Source: Chloroflexi bacterium B3_Chlor
GTDB lineage: Bacteria; Chloroflexota; Anaerolineae; UBA7937; B3-Chlor
Assembly (NCBI GenBank): GCA_005223035.1
Contig: NJBK01000008.1
Location: 21,904-85,903 of the forward strand
Direction of reading: 5' to 3'
Length of the DNA: 64,000 bases
The notes beneath the pieces were generated by a model, which saw only the letters and a program-made list of their open reading frames with translations, was not told the DNA's origin and searched no databases. Made by a program: the position numbers and the translations under genes. Shown piece by piece: positions 47,969 to 58,600 of this stretch. Every line of letters begins with the position of its first letter. Within the stretch, counting starts at the first letter, position 1.

Positions 47969-48622
47969 CTACTCGTGCCAGGGCTGCACGAATTTGAAGC
48001 CGTGCCCTCGCACGGTGACGATGTAACGGTGATCAGGATCAGCAGCTGCAATCCGGCGTCGCAGCCTCCCGACCAGGGCGTCTATCGTCTCGTCTGACAC
48101 GCCGTTGACCGCATTCCCGGGCCACACGACCTCCACGATCTCGTCACGGCTGTAGACCCGGCCCGGCTTCTCCTGCAAGAGAGCCAGAAGTCTGAATTGA
48201 GCCTTGGACACAGCCGGCGTGAGCTTTCTCCCCTGGACCCACACCTCCCGGGTCTCCCGATCCACCCACAAGCCCCGTCCTCTGACCAACGCTTCACTGA
48301 CCAATGCACCTGTCGCCTCTGGGTCAAAGTACAAAGCCTTGAACTCTAGACCTATTTGGACCTCATCGCCATCACGCAAGACGTAGCCATCAGAGATGCG
48401 TTGACCGTTCACGAAGGTCCCGTTGCGACTGCCGAGATCACTAATGACCCATTGTCCCTTCTCTCTCTCCAACTGAGCGTGACGCCTGGACGCGAGTCGA
48501 TCGCCTATGACAATGTCGTTGTCGTCCGAGCGGCCAATACTCAATAGCTCCTGAGTCAAAGGTATCTCTTTCCCTTTCTCGGCTCCTCCCTGCACGATGA
48601 GCCGAGGGGTTCTCTCCTGCAT
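47969..48622 (-). CDS. FHA domain-winged helix (Trans_reg_C-like) DNA-binding protein
   Basis: SIGRSDDNDIVIGDRLASRRHAQLERE..LGSRNGTFVNG; C-terminal DETIDALVGRLRRRI..YIVTVRGHGFKF. Confidence 0.88.
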   Translation of the reverse strand: MQERTPRLIVQGGAEKGKEIPLTQELLSIGRSDDNDIVIGDRLASRRHAQLEREKGQWVISDLGSRNGTFVNGQRISDGYVLRDGDEVQIGLEFKALYFDPEATGALVSEALVRGRGLWVDRETREVWVQGRKLTPAVSKAQFRLLALLQEKPGRVYSRDEIVEVVWPGNAVNGVSDETIDALVGRLRRRIAAADPDHRYIVTVRGHGFKFVQPWHE

Positions 48623-48643
48623 CACCTGCCTCCCCCCTCTTCC

Positions 48644-48672
48644 TTGACAGTATGGGCCAAAGTGCATATGAT
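48644..48672 (+). promoter_or_regulatory. Candidate promoter TTGACA-17-TATGAT for kinase gene
   Basis: TTGACA 48644-48649, TATGAT 48667-48672. Confidence 0.75.
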
Positions 48673-48745
48673 GTAGTTGGGGGCGTAGACTGCAATCAAA
48701 CGCATATTATCGCCAGTTCCCCTCGTTGAAAGGTGGAAAAAGACA

Positions 48746-49747
48746 TTGACAACCCCGCTACCTCCCAAGACTGTGCTGCAAGACAGATACAGAATCGTGG
48801 AGTTGATAGGGCTTGGTGGGATGGGAGCGGTCTACCTGACCGAAGATCTCCATCTCAGAGAGAAAAGGTTTGCCCTCAAGGAGATATCCTATTCCGCACA
48901 TGCAGATCCTCAGGTTCAGAGTCAGCTGCGAGAACAGTTCCATAGAGAGGCCATCGCACTGGCCAATCTGGATCACCCCAATCTGCCCAAGGTCTTCGAC
49001 TATTTCTCCCAGGACGGGCGCGACTACCTGGTGATGAACTACATCGAAGGTCCCAACTTGAAAGAGCTTCTTGACCAGGCTCGGAAAAGGGGACAGCTAT
49101 TGGCGGAGAGCCAGGTCCTTGAGTGGGCGGATCAGATATGCGCTGCCCTGATCTATCTCCACGCACACAGCCCCCCTATCATCCATCGCGATGTGAAGCC
49201 AGCCAACGTCAAACTAGCATCTAGCAACGTCATCAAGCTCGTGGACTTTGGCTTGGTCAAGTTCTTTGATCTCGGTGATCCCAGCACCATCACCCTGGTG
49301 CGGGGAGTCGGCACTCCCACCTATGCGCCCATGGAGCAGTACGGAGCCGGAACGGGACGCACCGACGCACGGTCGGATATCTACTCCCTGGGAGCAACCT
49401 TGTACCATCTTCTCACAGGTCGCGCCCCCGCGGACGCCCAACAGCGCTTCCTCGAACCTGAGAGCCTTCCCGGCCCCCGGTCCCTCAACCCCCGCATCTC
49501 CGCTCTCACAGAATACCTGGTCCTCAAGGCGATGACCATCCGGCCCGATGATCGGTATCAGACGATACAGGAGATGAGAAAGGACCTGACGATGGCAAGG
49601 AATCTCTCCCTCGGCAGAAGGACCCAAGACCGCCTGGCTCTGATCTGGTCAAGCCTCGTGCCGCACAAATGGCTATCCCTAGGCGTTTTGGCACTATTCC
49701 TATTGGCACTCCTGATGACAATTGCTCAACCAGAGCCGATATTCTGA
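48746..49747 (+). CDS. Ser/Thr protein kinase with C-terminal TM segment (TTG start)
   Basis: GLGGMGAVYL, ALKEI, IIHRDVKPANV, VDFGLVK, APMEQY; C-terminal hydrophobic helix. Confidence 0.93.
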   Translation: MTTPLPPKTVLQDRYRIVELIGLGGMGAVYLTEDLHLREKRFALKEISYSAHADPQVQSQLREQFHREAIALANLDHPNLPKVFDYFSQDGRDYLVMNYIEGPNLKELLDQARKRGQLLAESQVLEWADQICAALIYLHAHSPPIIHRDVKPANVKLASSNVIKLVDFGLVKFFDLGDPSTITLVRGVGTPTYAPMEQYGAGTGRTDARSDIYSLGATLYHLLTGRAPADAQQRFLEPESLPGPRSLNPRISALTEYLVLKAMTIRPDDRYQTIQEMRKDLTMARNLSLGRRTQDRLALIWSSLVPHKWLSLGVLALFLLALLMTIAQPEPIF

Positions 49748-49768
49748 CCTCGGACTGCGTGCCAGAGC

Positions 49769-52519
49769 CTAGGAGCGTCTGGGCCAAGCGGCTCCGCCAG
49801 GCAGAAAAGCAAGAACTGCACAGAAGAAAAGCAGAAATACCCTCACACTCACGCCTTGCCAGCCCAGAATCCTGGCAGGATTCAGCAGACCCAGACCGTA
49901 TAGAATGTAGCCTATCAGACCCAGAGCCACACCGTATAGAATGAGTTGCACTTCGCGCTCCCAACCCTTCCTCCTTCCTCTCCGCGCCCGAATGCCCACG
50001 ACGTTGCCCACAAGAATTCCTGCACCAGTTAGCAGGAAATCGAGCCAATCCACGGTATGAACCTGCGGCTCGGCGGGCGGAACCGGAGTTATTGTTGGCG
50101 TAGGACGAGTTATCGGCGTAGCGGGTACGGGTGTCGCTGTCGGCGTGGGGCTGGGCGTGGCCGTCGCTGTGGGGGTGAGTGTAGGGAATGGTGTCACAGG
50201 TACTACGAGGCTAACCACCAAGGGTCTTGAACTCGCCTCTCCGCTCGCCGCAGTGACCTCGAGCAGCCCTGCCGGGGCGGGCTCAGTCAGCCAGAAACTG
50301 GCCCCCGCCACTCCGCCAACGGTGTCGGTCACAACCTGTGGTTCTACGAAGATATCCCCCTCCAGGTAGTTGCCCCTGAACTCCACCTCCGTACCGTCGG
50401 GCACCGGGTGGCCATTGCGGTCCAGAACGATGCTGGTCCGCACCACTAGCGGGTCCCCTCCCACATATAGGTCCTCTCCTTCTGGTGGCGACAATCTCTC
50501 CAGTGTGATGACGTGCGATGGATCGGGCTCCAGAGCGGTCGCCAAGTCATAGGCCACCCCCTCGACGTCGACTGGTGCCATGCCAGCCGGGATGAAGTCT
50601 AGTTCGAAGAGGGGGCGGAGTGAGGCTTCCAGAGAGGGCCCAGTCTTCCCGTACGCTGCAAAGTAAGCCGTCAGTTTGCTTACCTCACTCTCGTCAAGGT
50701 GATAGGGCGCATCGTAGGCGATGGCGACGACCTTCTTGTCAGTCAAGTAGTAGTCTCTGTCCTGCAAGAACTCTTTGACGGCCCTCGAGGCGGTGAAATC
50801 GTCAGGGTTGTAGTCCGACAGAGCCAATATCACCCACTCGGCATCCCCTATCAGACCCTCAACCAATGCCCTGTCCGAGTCAGTCAAATCACCCTCGATC
50901 CAGTCGTGGACTTGAGCGAAGCCAAGGGTATCCACCTTATCCGGGTCGACTTGACGCGTGCCTTCAGGGCCATATAGACGAAGCAACGCATTCTGCACAG
51001 CTCCATGTGGCAAGACCTGTGTTGCGTAGCAATCTCCAAAACACTCGAGAATCAGGACGTCGTCGTCGGGACCGGGAGAATCCGGCAGACGGGTGCGAAA
51101 CTCTTCATGGATGGGATAGAGAAGAGTGAGGGCATCTTCGGCTATCTGCCGAACCGCGCTTCCCCCAGCGCCCGCCGCGCTTGTGGCAAGGTCTTCATCC
51201 ACCAAGACCTCACTCAAGGACAGGGAATCGTACAGACCAATCTTGGCCTGCAATACCTTGCGGACTGATTCATCCACTCTGTCTCGAAATGCCCGATTCT
51301 CATTGTAGAGCCTTTGAAAGTACTCTATGGCGTCAATGATATTGGGCAGATCATCCGCGTTCCAATCCTCTCCCAGCGAGAAGTGAACCAGGGGCAAGAT
51401 GTCGTTGCCCGCCATAAGGGCCTCGCCCGCTACGCGGAGGTGAGGGAACCCAGTCTGTCGGGCATTCAAGTGCTCCTTGATGGCCTCCGCACCAAGGAAG
51501 TCTGCCACCAGCAAACCTGAAGACTGCCAAGCCGCGAACTCCGGCAAGGCCATCGCTACCGATAGCCCTTCTTCGTCCAGGGTCAGTGGATCGGAGAAGA
51601 ACTCGACGTGTTCCTGGAATGCCGCGCACCTCACGTGAGAGATCATAAGCGCGTCTGTGGCGCCCAAAGGGTCGCCGGCGCTGAATCTCGTGACCGCGGC
51701 GAAGGGCATCAACTCCAGAGCTCTGATCTCCTCCAGGCTCTTGTTGATGGTAGCCACCTCGATCTGAGGGTCGCGACCGCTCCTCCCACGGCCGGGGAAA
51801 TGCTTGGCCACCGTCGCCAGCCTCCCAGCGCTCCCCTCATGCACGCCCCTGATGTACGCCCTGCCCAGCCTGGCTACCCAATCCGGGTTGCCCCCGAATA
51901 CCCGAACCCCAAGGTCACCTCGCCCCCCTGACCTGGGTATGTCAAGAGTGTCAATCACCGGCCCCAAGAGCATGTTGACGCCCACGGCGGCCAGCTCCTG
52001 CCCCACAATCGCGCCAGCAGCCCGGGCATACTGCTCACTCCACGTGGCACCAATGGACATATTGCTGAGGAGGGGCGTGAAACCGCTGCGGAGTTGGCTG
52101 TGGGGGTAGCCATTACCCTCTTGCTGGACGGCAATGAAGAGGGGCACGAACACCTCTTGCTCATCAATAACCCTGCTATTGGCACTGTAGGCCAGATCCT
52201 GCAAGTCGTTGCTCAGACGCGCGACCTGCAGAGGCGTGGGTTCCTCTCCCTGGTTGCTGATGTTGCCCCTTGATTCTGAGATTAGTACACTTCCAACCTT
52301 GTATTCCCGGATCAGTTGAGCAATTGCACTTTCTTCGGAGGTATCGTCACCAGCAAAGTCAACCATGAACAGCTGACCGACCCACTCCTCCCGGGTCATA
52401 CGGTTCTTCAACTTGTCAGCCAAATCATCCTGGGCGTGGAGATCTTGGGGAAGCAGAAGAGCTACCATGCCACACAAAGCAAGTATCCTGAATGCGACGA
52501 GGACCGTCCGCCTGATCAA
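49769..52519 (-). CDS. GH3 N-terminal domain protein, secreted/membrane-anchored, TP-rich linker
   Basis: AVNMLLGPVIDT, TVAKHFPGRGRSG, ALMISHV; signal peptide; C-terminal TM helices. Confidence 0.82.
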   Translation of the reverse strand: MIRRTVLVAFRILALCGMVALLLPQDLHAQDDLADKLKNRMTREEWVGQLFMVDFAGDDTSEESAIAQLIREYKVGSVLISESRGNISNQGEEPTPLQVARLSNDLQDLAYSANSRVIDEQEVFVPLFIAVQQEGNGYPHSQLRSGFTPLLSNMSIGATWSEQYARAAGAIVGQELAAVGVNMLLGPVIDTLDIPRSGGRGDLGVRVFGGNPDWVARLGRAYIRGVHEGSAGRLATVAKHFPGRGRSGRDPQIEVATINKSLEEIRALELMPFAAVTRFSAGDPLGATDALMISHVRCAAFQEHVEFFSDPLTLDEEGLSVAMALPEFAAWQSSGLLVADFLGAEAIKEHLNARQTGFPHLRVAGEALMAGNDILPLVHFSLGEDWNADDLPNIIDAIEYFQRLYNENRAFRDRVDESVRKVLQAKIGLYDSLSLSEVLVDEDLATSAAGAGGSAVRQIAEDALTLLYPIHEEFRTRLPDSPGPDDDVLILECFGDCYATQVLPHGAVQNALLRLYGPEGTRQVDPDKVDTLGFAQVHDWIEGDLTDSDRALVEGLIGDAEWVILALSDYNPDDFTASRAVKEFLQDRDYYLTDKKVVAIAYDAPYHLDESEVSKLTAYFAAYGKTGPSLEASLRPLFELDFIPAGMAPVDVEGVAYDLATALEPDPSHVITLERLSPPEGEDLYVGGDPLVVRTSIVLDRNGHPVPDGTEVEFRGNYLEGDIFVEPQVVTDTVGGVAGASFWLTEPAPAGLLEVTAASGEASSRPLVVSLVVPVTPFPTLTPTATATPSPTPTATPVPATPITRPTPTITPVPPAEPQVHTVDWLDFLLTGAGILVGNVVGIRARRGRRKGWEREVQLILYGVALGLIGYILYGLGLLNPARILGWQGVSVRVFLLFFCAVLAFLPGGAAWPRRS

Positions 52520-52540
52520 TGAAGGCCGTCTCCTAACTCA

Positions 52541-53620
52541 CTAAACCCACTGACCATTCTTCTGAACCAGAGTGCCATCGAGATAGATCTGTCCGCCGTC
52601 CCTCAAGTCCTTGATCATGTCCCAATGCAGGCCCGATTCGTTCTTGCTGCCTGTCTGCGGGTAGCCCCTGCCCAGGCCCACGTGAACGGTGCCACCTATC
52701 TTCTCGTCGAAGAGGATGTTCTTGATGAACCGGTCTATCCCGTAGTTGTTTCCCAGGCCCAATTCCCCCACGTACCGGGCGCCCTGGTCCATGTCCAACA
52801 TGGCCAAGAGATAGTCCTCTCCTTTGGTCGCGGCAGCCCTCACCACCCTCCCTTGCTCGAACCACAGGCGCACGCCTTCCACCTCCTGTCCCCCGAAAGC
52901 GGGGTAAATAGCGGGATAGCTAAAGAGAACGTGTCCTTCCACACTATCCTCCAAGGGACCGGTGAATATCTCCCCATCAGGCATATTCATCTTGCCATCG
53001 GCGCTGATGAATGTGCGTCCATCAACGCGCATCTTCAAGTCCGTCTCCTCTCCCTTGATGACCACTTCGCTACCCTGTTGAAACAGATCCTTCAGGCGCT
53101 TCTGCTCCCGGGAAAAGTCCTCCCAGTCAAGGTCCACGGCGTCGAACACGAAATCTTCGAATTCTGTCATGGACATTCCACCATCCTGAGCAGCACCGGG
53201 GGTGGGATAGAGAGTCACCACCCAACGCGTATGATCCGTCACGTACGCCCTCACGGCCGCATCCGAGCTGCGCCACGTGGCTACCCTCCCCGGCTCGAAG
53301 CCGCTGAGCATCTTGGTATTGCTGGGGGCATCTATCGTGATGTATACATCCGTGTTCTCAGCCTCATGCATGCGCAAGGAAGGGAACGCGCCCAGTTGCT
53401 CCTCCGAAGCTTCCCGGAAAAGGATCTCCCTGAACTCCTCCAACTCGATGTGGGTGATGATCTCGCCAGCTCCCTTCTGCACCGCCCGCCGATATACCTC
53501 GACCATCAGGGGCTTGGCCAAATCACTCCATCCCTTGATTTGGACGGTATCGCCCTCCTTCACCTCTGTGCAGAAATCGACAACGGTTTCGGCAAGTCGC
53601 CTCACTCTCGGGTCGAACAT
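52541..53620 (-). CDS. M29 family aminopeptidase
   Basis: FDPRVRRLAETVVDFCTEVKEGDTVQIKG; ARYVGELGLGNNYGIDRFIKNILFDEKIGGTVHVGLGRGY. Confidence 0.9.
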   Translation of the reverse strand: MFDPRVRRLAETVVDFCTEVKEGDTVQIKGWSDLAKPLMVEVYRRAVQKGAGEIITHIELEEFREILFREASEEQLGAFPSLRMHEAENTDVYITIDAPSNTKMLSGFEPGRVATWRSSDAAVRAYVTDHTRWVVTLYPTPGAAQDGGMSMTEFEDFVFDAVDLDWEDFSREQKRLKDLFQQGSEVVIKGEETDLKMRVDGRTFISADGKMNMPDGEIFTGPLEDSVEGHVLFSYPAIYPAFGGQEVEGVRLWFEQGRVVRAAATKGEDYLLAMLDMDQGARYVGELGLGNNYGIDRFIKNILFDEKIGGTVHVGLGRGYPQTGSKNESGLHWDMIKDLRDGGQIYLDGTLVQKNGQWV

Positions 53621-54489
53621 AACACCTGTCTCCTGTCTGTAAAACCGGCGTCCCAATCGCACAAGAGATTTTATCGCATCGCCTGTCCCATGTCAACGAC
53701 TGGGCTTGCCCACGAATCACGGAATGCTTCCCGCGTCTCTGACGACTTCAACTTCCCACTTCCCTCGCCAGAACTCGAGAGTCAGGCATCCAGACATCTG
53801 GGCTTGGACTGATCAGTGCACCTCAAGGATCGCCTTTGTGGAGGTGAGCCGAAGGAAGTCGCCCACAGGGACACCTTTGCCCAGCACCGAGGCTCACAGA
53901 TGGACTTGCTGGACCGGGCTCTCCGCCCTGCGGGTAAGCGTGGAGAGAAGCCCATTAGTGTCGTACTTGGCCTTATGTCAAGTTCGCTTCTGTGATCGTG
54001 AGCACCAAGAAGTGTTGTCAAGACCTCAAGGTGGAGGCCAGACCTGTCGTGCTGTGAGGGCAGATCAGGGTGCTCTTCGTGTGGAAGTACAGGAATGCAC
54101 GCAAACGCGGAGTCGACTGGGGAAGGACCGAGCCGTCACTGAGGAGAACTCCCCCGCCTGCTGGACTACCTCACCAGATCATTCCGAGGGCTTCGGCACG
54201 TTCTGTCTCGGGAAGCGACAGTATGGCTCCGGGATTCCCACAAGCGGCGTCTGGCGTAGACGGCGGTCCGTCAGCCTGACAGCGGTGCACCTTTCACCCG
54301 AGCAGTTCGCACTCAAAGCATGTGCACATATCCAACAGAGCGCCTACTCAATCCGCAAGCAGCTAATTCGCAGTGGCAGCCCCCGCCTCTCCGCGAGAAG
54401 CCTCCGAGCTCCCCCAGTTCCTCTCAGGACTCCGGGGAAAGCTGCCGCAGAGTCTGTTCAGACCGCCTCGGCCACCCGCTCTAAGGAGA

Positions 54490-54738
54490 TCATCCGTAAG
54501 CTGCCTTGAGTTCCTGCTTGACCAACTCCTGAATCTCGCGCAGCAACTCCGGATACCCCGCGTAACCCAGCCGTTGCGCGAGCCGCGTGACCGTCGCGGG
54601 ATCAACGTCCAGCCTTTGCGACACCGCAGAACCGTTCATGAAAGCTGCTTCGCGGTATTCCTGGGTCAAGAAGTCGGCGATCCTCTTTTGGTTCCTTCCA
54701 AGTCGGGCGTAGTGTTGTGCGATCCTTTCTTTGAACAT
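54490..54738 (-). CDS. RpiR-like N-terminal HTH only (SIS domain absent)
   Basis: ERIAQHYARLGRNQKRIADFLTQEYREAAFMNGSAVSQRLDVDPATVTRLAQRLGYAGYPELLREIQ, then TGA. Confidence 0.7.
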   Translation of the reverse strand: MFKERIAQHYARLGRNQKRIADFLTQEYREAAFMNGSAVSQRLDVDPATVTRLAQRLGYAGYPELLREIQELVKQELKAAYG

Positions 54739-54886
54739 GGAAACCTCCTTAGGCCGCCTGCTCTCAGCATGCGCTTGAGAGGAAGCCGGCAGTGTCAAAC
54801 TGGGATCCCCAAGAAACATTATAGCCTCTGTGCATCCCCTGCGCAAATGCTGGTTACCACCGGACGGCCAATGTGTTGAAAACCTC

Positions 54887-54915
54887 TTGCACTCGGCACA
54901 CCTAGCCAGTATAAT
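54887..54915 (+). promoter_or_regulatory. Candidate promoter TTGCAC-17-TATAAT
   Basis: Hexamers at 54887-54892 and 54910-54915. Confidence 0.65.
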
Positions 54916-54944
54916 CAGCCCAAGGCAAAGGCGGGTGAGATTTC

Positions 54945-55661
54945 TTGACTACGAAAACGATGGTGGTCATGCCCACCTACAACGAGGCCGATAATCTGGT
55001 TCAGATGGTGGCCGAATTGATGACTCTGGAACTTGACGGCCTCGAGACTCTGATAATTGATGATAATTCCCCTGATGGCACTGGACAGATAGCCGACGAT
55101 TTGGCAGCGCAGTATGCCGACAGAGTGCATGTAGTCCATCGCCAGGGTAAGATGGGTCTCGGAACGGCCTACATCACTGGCTTCCGCTATGCCTTGGAGG
55201 CCGGGGTCGACTATGTGATCCAGATGGACGCTGACTTCTCCCACTCTCCATCCTATCTCCCCGACTTGTTGGAGAAGATACAGGAATGCGACGTGGTCAT
55301 CGGATCTCGGTACGTACCCGAAGGCCAAGTTGACGAGAAGTGGAGCCCGTGGAGACGCTTCCTCAGCTGGGGAGGCAACTTCTATGCCCGCGTGATCACC
55401 GGACTCCGCATACACGACACCACGGGTGGGTTTAGATGCTTCCGCCGCCAAGCCCTGCTCGCTCTAGACTTGGACGGTATCCGCTCCGAGGGATACGCCT
55501 TTCAGATAGAAGTAGCCCACGCCTGTCAACGGAAAGGTCTGCGATTGTGTGAGACCCCCATCTACTTCGAGGATCGCTCTATGGGTCTCTCCAAGATGAG
55601 CTCCAGAATCATCCTCGAAGCAGTGTGGCGCGTATGGGAGATGAGATGGCGATACCGGTAG
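54945..55661 (+). CDS. Polyprenol monophosphomannose synthase (GT2, TTG start)
   Basis: VVMPTYNEADNLVQMV, IIDDNSPDGTGQIAD, QMDADFSHSPSYLPDLL. Confidence 0.9.
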   Translation: MTTKTMVVMPTYNEADNLVQMVAELMTLELDGLETLIIDDNSPDGTGQIADDLAAQYADRVHVVHRQGKMGLGTAYITGFRYALEAGVDYVIQMDADFSHSPSYLPDLLEKIQECDVVIGSRYVPEGQVDEKWSPWRRFLSWGGNFYARVITGLRIHDTTGGFRCFRRQALLALDLDGIRSEGYAFQIEVAHACQRKGLRLCETPIYFEDRSMGLSKMSSRIILEAVWRVWEMRWRYR

Positions 55662-55686
55662 TGGGAAAGCCACACCACAGCAGAGG

Positions 55687-58600
55687 GTGTCGTTGAGAAG
55701 CAAAGAGAGACTATACGACCTCCTCATAGTCCTGGTCCTCCTGGTCCTTCCACTGCTCCTCTTCTGGCCTGTTACCTTCGGCGGTAAGAGCCTTGTGCCT
55801 TTCGACAACCTCTACGCCTTCCAACCGTGGCAAACGTTCGCCGGCCAATTGGGAGTCGGAGTCCCCCACAACGAATTGCTGAGTGACTTGTTGCTGGAGA
55901 ACTACGCCTGGAAGACCTTCATCGTCGAGGCTTTGCGAGAGGGACAGATTCCCCTCTGGAACCCTTACGTGTTCGCGGGGGTCCCCTTCCTGGCCGCCGG
56001 TCAACACTCAGCACTCTACCCCTTCAGCCTTCTCTTCTACGTACTTCCCCTACCCAACGCGTATGGCTGCTTCACCGTGCTACATCTCTTCCTCGCCGGA
56101 TTCTTCATGCACATCTTCGCGCGCATTATCGGCGGAGGCAGGCTGGGCTCAACCGTCGCGGCGCTGACCTACGCCTTCAGCGGTTTCATGATCGTCAGCG
56201 TGGACTTTCCAATGGTCATCGCAGCGGCCACATGGCTGCCACTGGTTCTAGCAGCAACGGAACTGGCGATAAGAACACAACACAGGAAAGCATCTGCGCG
56301 GCCGGCCATCCCGTACCTTCTGGGCGGAGCGGTCGTCCTGGGCATTCAGTTCCTGGCTGGCCACGCCGAGATGTCGTACTACGTGGTCATGGTCACCGCT
56401 TTCTATGCAGCCTGCCGACTGGGGGTCGAATGGTGGAAAGAACGTGCCACACGACGCATTCTCCTTCTGGCTATTCTTCTATTGGGAATGGTCGCCCTGG
56501 GAGTGGCGCTAGGGGCTGTACAGTTAGTCCCTTTCCTCGAACTGGCCCGCGTCAACTTCAGGCGAGACTCAGCTAGCTACCAGGATATCATAGGCTGGGC
56601 ATATCCTCTGCGCCAGGTGGTTACCTTCCTCATACCCGACTTCTTCGGTAACCCCAGTCATCACAGCTACTTCGATATCGTCGCCCGCCAAACGACTCCC
56701 GTTAGCGAGAACTACCTGGGCCAGCCCATCAGCACTATATTCTGGGGGATCAAGAATTACGTCGAGGCGGGAGCCTATGTTGGTCTCCTCCCAATTCTGC
56801 TTGCCGTCGTTGCCGTGTTGCGTCGTCGCGACCGCTATGCGTGGATTTTTGTGTCTCTCGCGGCCATTTCGCTCTTGCTGACGTTCGGGACCCCCCTTTA
56901 TGCGGTCCTCTACTACTTGCTGCCGGGGTATAAGCAACTGCACACTCCCTTCCGATGGGTCTTCCCCTACACCGCAAGCATAGCCATACTGGCAGGGCTG
57001 GGAGCGGCGTCTTTGGGAAAGGAGCTTCAAAAGGAGCCAGGCACGCGGCGCTCGTTCTTCAGTCCGCGCCTTATTGGCTGGATAGCCTTCTGGGCAGGAG
57101 CCCTCGGCCTAGCTCTACTCCTTCTGACCTTCTTGCAGCCTGGCCCGTTCATCCCTCTGGCGGACCGCTTGCTGCTGGGCTCCGACCTGGCACAGGGCGC
57201 CTTCGCCAGCGGGCAGGTTTTTCTCTCTTATCTGTGGCGGAACCTTTTCATCTTCAGCCTGTTTCTGATAGCAGCCGGAGCTGTAATCAGAATCAGCTAC
57301 TGCCGTATCTACCTGCCCGCACCCTTCAGGGCTCACAGAGTCTGGAAGCCACTAGTCGTCATCGTCCTTAGCCTCGACTTGATGGTCATCTCCGCCAGTT
57401 TCAACCCGGCCGCCGACCCCGGCCTGTCAGAGTTCACCCCCCCATCTGTGACCTTCCTGCAGGCTGACGGTGAGCTGTTTCGCCTGGCATCCTTCAACGC
57501 TCCAGGGGAGAAGACGTTCAATGCAAATGTGGGCATGTACTACAACCTGCACGACATCAGAGGGTACGATTCCGTTATCCCCAAACAGTACGCCGAATTC
57601 ATGGGTCTCATCGAAGACCAGGGAGAGCTAATCTACAACCGCATCGCACCCCTCTACGATTATGACTCCCTCGATTCTCGCCTCTTGGACCTGCTGAATG
57701 TCAAGTATGTGGTGACTACTCAATACATCCCCAACCCAGGCTACACCTTGGTCTACGATGACGAAGTACGGGTTTATCGCAATGAGGACTATCTACCCCG
57801 TGCCTTCGTCGTCTACCAGGCGGAGGTGATTGAGGACAAGGAAGCACTCCTACGTCAACTGAAGGAAACGGACCCTACGCAACGTGTCCTGCTGGAAGAG
57901 CAACCACCCCACGACTTTGCCGACCTCCCCGCCCCCAGCGGTGACGCAACGGTGCCCGGCGTGGATTTCAGGGAATACACCATCAACCAGGTCACCGCGG
58001 AGGTACGGATGACCCGTAGGGGATGGCTGGTACTCACGGATAGCTATTTCCCGGGCTGGAAAGCGTTCCTGCAAACACCGGACGGCGAGGAACAGGAACT
58101 GCAGATCTACAAGGCAGACCACAACTTCCGCGCAGTACCGCTCGAGGCCGGACACAGTGTGGTACGCTTCCGTTACAGTCCCATGTCTTTCAAGCTGGGC
58201 CTCTATGGCAGCTTCATGGCCGCGGTGGTCATCTTGGCCGTGGCTGGCTTCTGGCTGTGGGGAGCAGTTTACACGGAGGAGGAAGGGGACCCCCTCATCA
58301 AGAGAGTCATCAAGAACAGCATGACTCCGATGGCTACTTCTTTCCTCAACAAGTTGATCGACATTGCTTTCGCCATGCTCATGCTGCGCATCCTGGGCCC
58401 CGAGGGAGCGGGCAAGTATGGGTTCGCCATAGTGGTGTACGTTTTCTTGGAGATAGTCACTAACTTCGGCCTGAACACCTTGCTGACCAGAGAGGTGTCG
58501 AAGGATCGCACCCAGGCCAACCGATATCTAAGCAATACCGCTATCCTGCGGCTGATCATCCTCTTGGCCGTCACGCCGCTGTTGTTCGCCTTCCTTGCAG

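Noticed and set aside
53820-53930. SRP/RNase P RNA-like string (gaaggaagtcgccc)
   Set aside because: Only short resemblance; conserved helices and flanking motifs not found.
54430-54500. tRNA-Ser-like string on minus strand (GGTGGCCGAGGCGGTCTGAA)
   Set aside because: No matching acceptor stem, T-arm or anticodon arm; better explained as a remnant of the RpiR-like gene.
53706-54509. 267-aa plus-strand ORF
   Set aside because: Low-complexity, Ser/Arg/Pro-rich translation with no domain-like pattern; treated as non-coding.
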